The position numbers were made by a program, and so were the translations under genes. Below, one piece after another: positions 58,501-64,000 of a DNA stretch of 64,000 nt (its first letter is position 1; the number at the start of each line of letters is the position of its first letter). The notes beneath the pieces are model-generated. The model was not told where the DNA came from and ran no database searches. It saw nothing but the letters and a program-made list of their open reading frames with translations. Origin of the DNA: Gymnogyps californianus (taxonomy: Eukaryota > Chordata > Aves > Accipitriformes > Cathartidae); NCBI RefSeq assembly GCF_018139145.2, contig NC_059478.1:6758001-6822000 (forward strand), written 5' to 3'.

Positions 58501-61500
58501 GCCCACATGATGTTTTCAAAGTAGAATTAATTTGTCTGACTTTGTCTTGTAAGTTCTGTATTCATAATGATCCCCTGCTGATTGGTTGTATAGGCTTAAG
58601 GCAAAAAACCAACCTGTGGAAGGTAGCAGGACAATTCTTGAGCACTTTTTTTTCCCCTGAAGCAGCTCTTCACATCAGTGGTCCACTCTGTGGCTGCCTT
58701 TGTACCCAGCTGTTGACCGAACTTCCCTTTGGGAGTTTTCCAGTAGCTTTTACAATCCCTCTGGCCTTCTGGGTCGTCTTTTTTCCTTCTAGATTCCAGT
58801 GATGCTGTACAAAGCCTGTTCTTAAGGGTTTGAGCCCATAATCCCTTAGTGTAGGCCTGTTTTATCTCTGACCTTTCTGCTTGCAGGTTCGGATGAAATC
58901 AATGTTTGCCATTGGCTTCTGCTTCACTGCCTTGATGGGGATGTTTAACTCCATGTAAGTATCAACTTTCTGGATTTTTCTTAAATTTTCACGGTGAATA
59001 TATTCTCCACCTTCCCTCTATCACCTGAAGTGTTACAGTGACAGAGTCCCTCCAAGAACCATAACTAATCTGTATAAAATGGATCAATATTTCATATGAA
59101 GATGCGGTTATTTGGTCACCACACGCATGTTCTGCTCAAGAGGGAACGCTGCATGCTGAATGCAATCAAATCGAACAAATTGCATTTAATCTAGATGCAA
59201 CTCTAACATCCTTTTTGCTTGGGTACATCTTGATTAGGGCAAGTTTGGTAGATGTCGGGCAAGCAGCTACAGTCTTCAGCTTCTTTGGCTTTGCTATAAT
59301 AGTGTGACCAAAGAATGCTCTCGCAAGCAAAACTGGGTCAGCTCCCTTGCCCTTAGAAATGAGCTATAATTGCAGAGTTTGTTGTTGCCCTACTTAAGGT
59401 GATCAGAGTCAAGATACTAACAGGTCCAGGCATGGGCTCTGATCTTCCTTTGCTTTAAAAATGACCTGGGATAGGTCTACTTTTAAAAAAAACAAAGACA
59501 AAAAAAGTCCGGACTGGTTTGCATGGTTATAGACAGCTGTTTCAGATATGCAAAACTGAAAGACTGCTTGACTTTTAAAACTTGATTCAGTCTTGAAATG
59601 TGAACTTCTGAAATTTGAAGATGACATGAATAAGGTTAGTATAACCTTCAGGAGGCTGCTTAATATCTGGGCAATATAAATGTCCTGCAAACAGGAATTT
59701 ATGTTCTTGGGCACCAAAAACTTTGGCCTCTGTGCTGGCAGTCCCCAGGATACAGTCAACTGTTATTTTACTGCGGATCTGTGGGTAGATAAATTGCAAA
59801 CAGGGGGTAACATAATAACAGAAGTGCCACTGTGTGGACTCTTTATTTATTCAGCTTAGTCAGACTTCAGCATCTAGCATTCTCTGGAATGCTGTGAAAC
59901 TGAGCAGAGGAACACAGCACTAAAGGACATTAAAATCTGGGTACAGTCTTGAGTCGTTGACGTCTTGTTTCACTGCAGCCCTGAGCAGGGATGGAGGTAC
60001 ATTGTGAGTCATGTGCCCAGCAACATAGCATCTGTGGGGGATTTATAGTGCTGCACCTGAGGCCTTCAAGTGCTTGCCTAGCTATTTGGGTGCAATACAA
60101 ACACCACCACCGCGTCTGCCCCTGAAACAAACTGAAAAACAAACTAAAAAAACCCCACCCTACTCTGCCCACTTTCCTAGAGTGGGAAGAGGCAATTTAG
60201 AATATGCTACAACTGACAAGTGTTACAGGACTGTAAATTCATTAAGAGCTTTAAGAAGGAATTGATTTTGGTTAAATCCTGTGTGGCTCCACCTTCCATA
60301 GATAATAACCTAAAAAATCAGTTTATTGGTTTCTTCTCCTTTAAGACCATCAAGTTTACTTGTCTTGTTCCTCTTTTGAGGATTCCTGTCCACGGAGACC
60401 ATGCTACTAGACACAGAGCTGACACGAAGCTTTTGGGCGTATCATTCCTTTAACTGCCTCTTTCTTAGAGGGAACCTGAACATGAACAGCAGGAGTATCC
60501 AGAGAGCTCACTGTTCGAATTGAAATAGCTTTCTTGCTAATAGCTGAGGCTAGTGAATTAAAATCTAAAAATTTGGCTGTCTGGCCTTTGGGGCTAGATA
60601 GTTACATTTTTGCTCCTGGTCTCAGTACAGTAGCTAGCGTGTTTGTATCTGAATGGCAGCTTCGGTGGGTTGTACCTGCACTGTCAGAAGCTGATAGAAT
60701 GGTTTGATGGAGCTGGTTCTCACTTACATACTATCATTCTCTTGACATAGCATAAAGAGCAGCTGCTTGTCTCAGGAGGAGAGTACTTCATTTATGAATT
60801 CAGGAGGCTCTTAGCTTCCCTCGGGGAAGCTGCTACTGCCAGGTCATCCATGGAGGCGCTGTGGGTGTGGTGTGAGAAGGAGGAAAGGGGTGGCTGACAC
60901 CTGCAATGGCTGTAGCCTCATTTGCTTGCCTTTCCTGTTCTTGAATGAGTTCCTCGCTCTGGGGGACAAAAGGAGCAGGAATTGCATGGAAGTAGCATGA
61001 TGTGCCACCCTTTGGACAAGTACAATGCAGACGCTGCTACTCTGTGGCTGGGCACCTCACCTTTGCCAAGTGCCAGCTTAGCCAAAATGGGAATTACTGT
61101 GATGACTGGCTCTCTTTCTTAGTGTGTCCATAGTAATGGGGCAGCAGGGTGGATCATGCTGGAAGGATATGTAAGTGTCAAGAAGGCTGGCATAAACCCA
61201 AAGAGCAGAATGCTGTGCTGAAGATGAGCAGCTGAATGACTGTTGTGGCTTAAAAGGTACACTAGGGCAGCGAGATACGTAGCGGTGGTGGCCTCCAAGC
61301 AGATGGGATTCCTCCTTGGAGAGAGGTCAGCTTCTGGGTGTCTCAATTTTCTCTTGTCAGAAACTTTTTAATGCAGTCAGTTCTCAGTCTTACTCTAAGA
61401 GTTGTGCATTTCAGCACCTTCATGATAACTGAAAACCTGCTGGAATTAAAAGCAGGTACCTCGGGATGCTACTGCTGAAGTACTTGTCATTCTCACAGCA

Positions 61501-62684
61501 GGAATAACGCAGAATTTTAAGCCACTGGGGGATGTTACAGGGAGATAAACATCCGTTCCTAGCTCTTTTGCCAAACTGCCTGTGAGATGTAAACAAAGTT
61601 GGTGTGTGTTTGAGCTGTAGCTGTGTGAATACATCTCCACAGGAAAGAACGCTCATTTAGGATCTCTTGAAACAAGAAACACCTGTTAGAAAATCAGTGC
61701 ACACAGAGAAAATAACGTCCAAATATGCACATGCTGATGAGGCATCATACACACTTACTTCAAAAGATTGGGTCGATTGTCTGGGTTGGGAGAAATCTTT
61801 GCAAACTGGCCAGAATTCACACTCTGCCTGATGCCCTGGAATGTGGACCTGGAGGAGTTCCAGGAGCAGGACAGCCTGCTTGAAATACGTGGTATCATCC
61901 TGCCTCTGAACTGCCTTCGTCTTCAGAGCTAATGCAGAGAAGACTGTTGGTATTAAAAACCGTTCTGTTGATGGCTTTCTTATGCATCCTTCTTGTGCTG
62001 AGTAGTATAGCTGCTCTAGGAAAGGAAAATGTGTCTTTGGTTTATGCTCTGCTTAAAAATTGCTCTTTTGCTTAAAGTAAAGAGTCTGTCTTCTTGCAGT
62101 AACTGCAATACAGCAGGGTGATAGTCATCCATCTTTTATTCAAGTGCTGACTGTGTTCTGGGAAGTGATCTGCTAAATTTGACTTTTAAATAAAATACAC
62201 CAGTAAACTGCAAAACACCCACCAAGATTTTATGAACCAACAGCTTGTCCGGGTGATCACTTAAATCACTATGAAACACTTTGACTATGGCAAAACTGTT
62301 ACTGAGGGAAGCCTACTTACCCTGTGGATGATTGGGTGTGGAGGGCTTTGTGAGAGAGGTGTATTTAGCCTCCTTGTTGTAGTGTATATAGAGGTGGGCT
62401 GGAGAAGGTAGCATGGCTTTTTAGCCTTCCACATGGTCTTATTTGCTCTGGTGGCCTGTTGAAGATGCCCCCTTGTTCCTTCTATAGCCAAAGACTCTTT
62501 TACAGTCCCCAGTTGTGATCCAGTGCTCTCTTTTTCTAGATTTGATGGCCGAGTGGTGGCAAAGCTTCCATTTATCCCCCTCTCATACATCCAAGGTCTC
62601 TCCCACCGCAACCTTCTGGGTGAGGATTACACTGACTGCTCCTTCATCTTCCTCTACATTCTCTGCACGATGTCTATCAGACAA
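49441..62684 (+). CDS. TMCO1: TMCO1, ER membrane calcium-load channel / translocon subunit (3' end outside window)
   Basis: TMCO1 is an Oxa1-superfamily ER membrane protein. It is described as a calcium-load-activated calcium channel and as part of the GEL module of the multipass translocon. Six exons (70, 78, 60, 47, 68 and 145 nt) join in frame to 156 codons. The human 188-residue form has 156 residues before its last exon, so only the final ~32 codons are missing to the right. Seen in order: MSTMFADTLLIVF transmembrane start, ITWVLVYRTDKYKRLK, a Lys/Glu-rich coiled coil (KKKETITESAGRQQKKK), MFAIGFCFTALMGMF transmembrane segment, and LSYIQGLSHRNLLG with a third hydrophobic segment (CSFIFLYILCTMSI). 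No frameshift or stop is present. Confidence 0.97.
50145..50650 (+). mobile_element. Possible decayed CR1 fragments in TMCO1 intron 1
   Basis: GGAGCTTTTTAAGGATGGGT at about 50156 and AGACTGGAGAATCTCTTGAA at about 50609 resemble parts of CR1 3' ends. The match is weak and the sequence between them is not recognisable. Confidence 0.3.
51097..51174 (+). CDS. TMCO1: TMCO1 coding exon 2
   Basis: ITWVLVYRTDKYKRLKAEVE through KQSKK; acceptor TTTCAG, donor AAT|GTGAGT. Confidence 0.96.
54618..54677 (+). CDS. TMCO1: TMCO1 coding exon 3
   Basis: LEKKKETITESAGRQQKKKI; acceptor TTGACAG, donor TAG|GTAAGA. Confidence 0.96.
58241..58287 (+). CDS. TMCO1: TMCO1 coding exon 4
   Basis: ERQEEKLKNNNRDLSM; acceptor CTTTCCAG, donor ATG|GTAAGA, phase 0. 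Confidence 0.96.
58887..58954 (+). CDS. TMCO1: TMCO1 coding exon 5
   Basis: VRMKSMFAIGFCFTALMGMF plus NS and a split Ile codon; acceptor TTGCAG, donor CAT|GTAAGT. Confidence 0.96.
62540..62684 (+). CDS. TMCO1: TMCO1 coding exon 6
   Basis: FDGRVVAKLPFIPLSYIQGL through CTMSIRQ; acceptor TTTTCTAG, donor CAA|GTGAGT, phase 0. The next exon is not in the window. Confidence 0.96.
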
Positions 62685-63900
62685 GTGAGTACATTGCTGT
62701 GTCTCTTGCATGCCTGGGGCAGGAAAAGCATATCTCCATCCATAAAGAGGAGTCTATTACTGCTTTCCAGTTTTGCCTGTATAATCTTTGATCTGTTTGT
62801 GGTTTCTGTGTTTGTCTTCATTCCTATGCTTCATATTCAAAGCAATTCTAGGTTGGGATCATAAAAACAGCCACTATCCTGGACCAGCGTGGAAGACTTG
62901 ACTGGAGACTTGCACCAGGGCGCTAGGACAGAGTTGGCAGAAATGGGTTCCTTCCTTGTGTGTGTGTCTGATAACTTTGCAAATTGCCATACCAAGAGAT
63001 TGTCTCCATCAGAAGCCAATCTAAGTACTGCTTCTTAGTGATTATGACTTTTACAGTAATGTGAGAAAAGAGAAGTGTAGCATCTTTAGGGGAAACTTCC
63101 TTGGTGGCTTGAGGTTCTACAAAGGTTCAATCAGTCCATAAAGTTGCTAGAAAAGTGAGGAAAGAGTTAAACCTGTTCTTTTGGGTTTGTCCTTCCTGTT
63201 TTTGCTGACTACCTGATTTTTTTTCAGAGTCTTAAGAACTTTGCCTTTGGTGTCAAGTCTCTCCCAGTGCTAGGGATGTGACACAGAAAGGGGGTCTGGT
63301 ATGATAAGCCAAGAGTAGGCTACACATAGCTCTCCAGCAAAGCTGGTTAGTCCCATCTTTTGGAAAGAGAAGCATCAGTGAGGGTAAGGGAAGTGCCTGT
63401 TCAGGAAGGTTCACTAGCAGCTTAAGTGGCAGAATGGCTGGTGAGGACAAGTGGGCCTTCTCAGTGCAACCAGAAGTCTACTTTGTTTGCCACATTTCCC
63501 CAGAGAGTGCTGGGATAAGTTGATAGACTCGGGGGGCTGGATGAATGCTGGTGCAACTAGCTGGGAATTATCTGCTCTTCTGTATTTATGTTTCCTTTTT
63601 CTTTGATTCACTTCCTGAATTCTTGCTGCTTTTCTCCTTGACTGACTTGTTGCTTTTCCTCAAGGGGTGCCAAGAGACTTAGAAAGACTTAAAGCAGATC
63701 AGCAAAGGGAAGTGGCATGTTATGCCCGCTGCTGTCAGAAGTCTGAAAGAGCTTGATACAGCAGCTTCATAATAGAGAGTTCCTTTAGTCACAAAGTGCA
63801 TGCTAGTGAATTGAATTCTCCATAGCCCTCCGTATTGGGTGCTTGTGTTGAAATGGATCTGTGTCTGGTCCTATGTGAAAGCAGATAATGAACTGTAGAA
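62685..63900 (+). other. TMCO1: TMCO1 intron 6, start
   Basis: Begins GTGAGT. Nothing matching the expected last exon (start NIQKILGLAP) is seen before the window ends. Confidence 0.8.
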
Positions 63901-63904
63901 TAAC

Positions 63905-64000
63905 TTATGTTGAAAGGGTCACCTGGAGTACATCTGGCCCACCCCTCACTCCAAGCAGGGCCAGCTTCAGAATACCAAAGGCCAAGGGCTTCCTCATTCT
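63905..64000 (-). mobile_element. CR1 3' end, antisense, running off the window
   Basis: GGGTCACCTGGAGTACATCT and CCAAGCAGGGCCAGCTTCAG match the reverse complement of CR1 3' sequence, the same part of the element as the array stub. Confidence 0.7.

Larger units (their letters stand above)
49511..62539 (+). other. TMCO1: TMCO1 introns 1-5
   Basis: Introns at 49511-51096, 51175-54617, 54678-58240, 58288-58886 and 58955-62539. No additional gene is supported. Short A or T runs occur (about 52491, 55927, 56180). Confidence 0.75.

Noticed and set aside
1..64000. CRISPR arrays, bacterial operons or phage genes
   Set aside because: All repeats are minisatellites, segmental duplications or retroelements, and the genes are spliced vertebrate genes.

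Overview
The window is nuclear DNA of a bird. It carries CR1 LINE fragments, including reverse-transcriptase remnants, a probable avian ERVL-type solo LTR, spliced vertebrate genes with GT-AG introns, and GC-rich CpG-island promoters. The gene pair UCK2 / TMCO1 lies head to head, as in other amniotes. No species can be assigned from sequence alone.

Layout. (1) Positions 1-21731 hold a tandem array with a period of about 4.04-4.26 kb. Each unit has one small gene of a family I do not recognise, and five gene copies are present (ATGs at 1642, 5683, 9836, 14101, 18088). The window opens in the spacer that follows a further copy to the left. My model is three exons. Exon 1 encodes a signal-peptide-like N-terminus, 2-4 copies of a 38-residue repeat and a transmembrane helix. 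Exon 2 encodes a Cys-containing 60-residue tail and the stop. Exon 3 is 3'UTR with AATAAA. Copies 1, 4 and 5 are intact; copies 2 and 3 each have a different 1-nt frameshift. A degenerate relic unit carrying the LTR (16510-17577) sits between copies 4 and 5. The right edge of the array lies inside a CR1 element (21662-~22890), and a 70-bp stub of that CR1 ends the spacers at 1131, 5172, 9326 and 13590.

(2) Positions ~23300-44844, minus strand, hold complete UCK2 (uridine-cytidine kinase 2). Its seven coding exons join in frame to 261 codons, the same length as human UCK2. The promoter CpG island is at ~43.85-45.2 kb.

(3) Positions ~45.2-49.2 kb are intergenic and contain an old CR1 copy (~45350-46200).

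(4) From 49441, plus strand, TMCO1 (ER membrane calcium-load-activated channel and multipass-translocon subunit) is present as six coding exons totalling 156 codons. The last exon, about 32 codons by comparison with human TMCO1, lies beyond the window.

UCK2 and TMCO1 are unrelated housekeeping genes that are neighbours by synteny. The most unusual content is the amplified gene array downstream of UCK2. It has a conserved CRE-like promoter cluster, variable internal repeats, two divergent exon-2 sequence classes, and an intron that is open and in frame in two copies.
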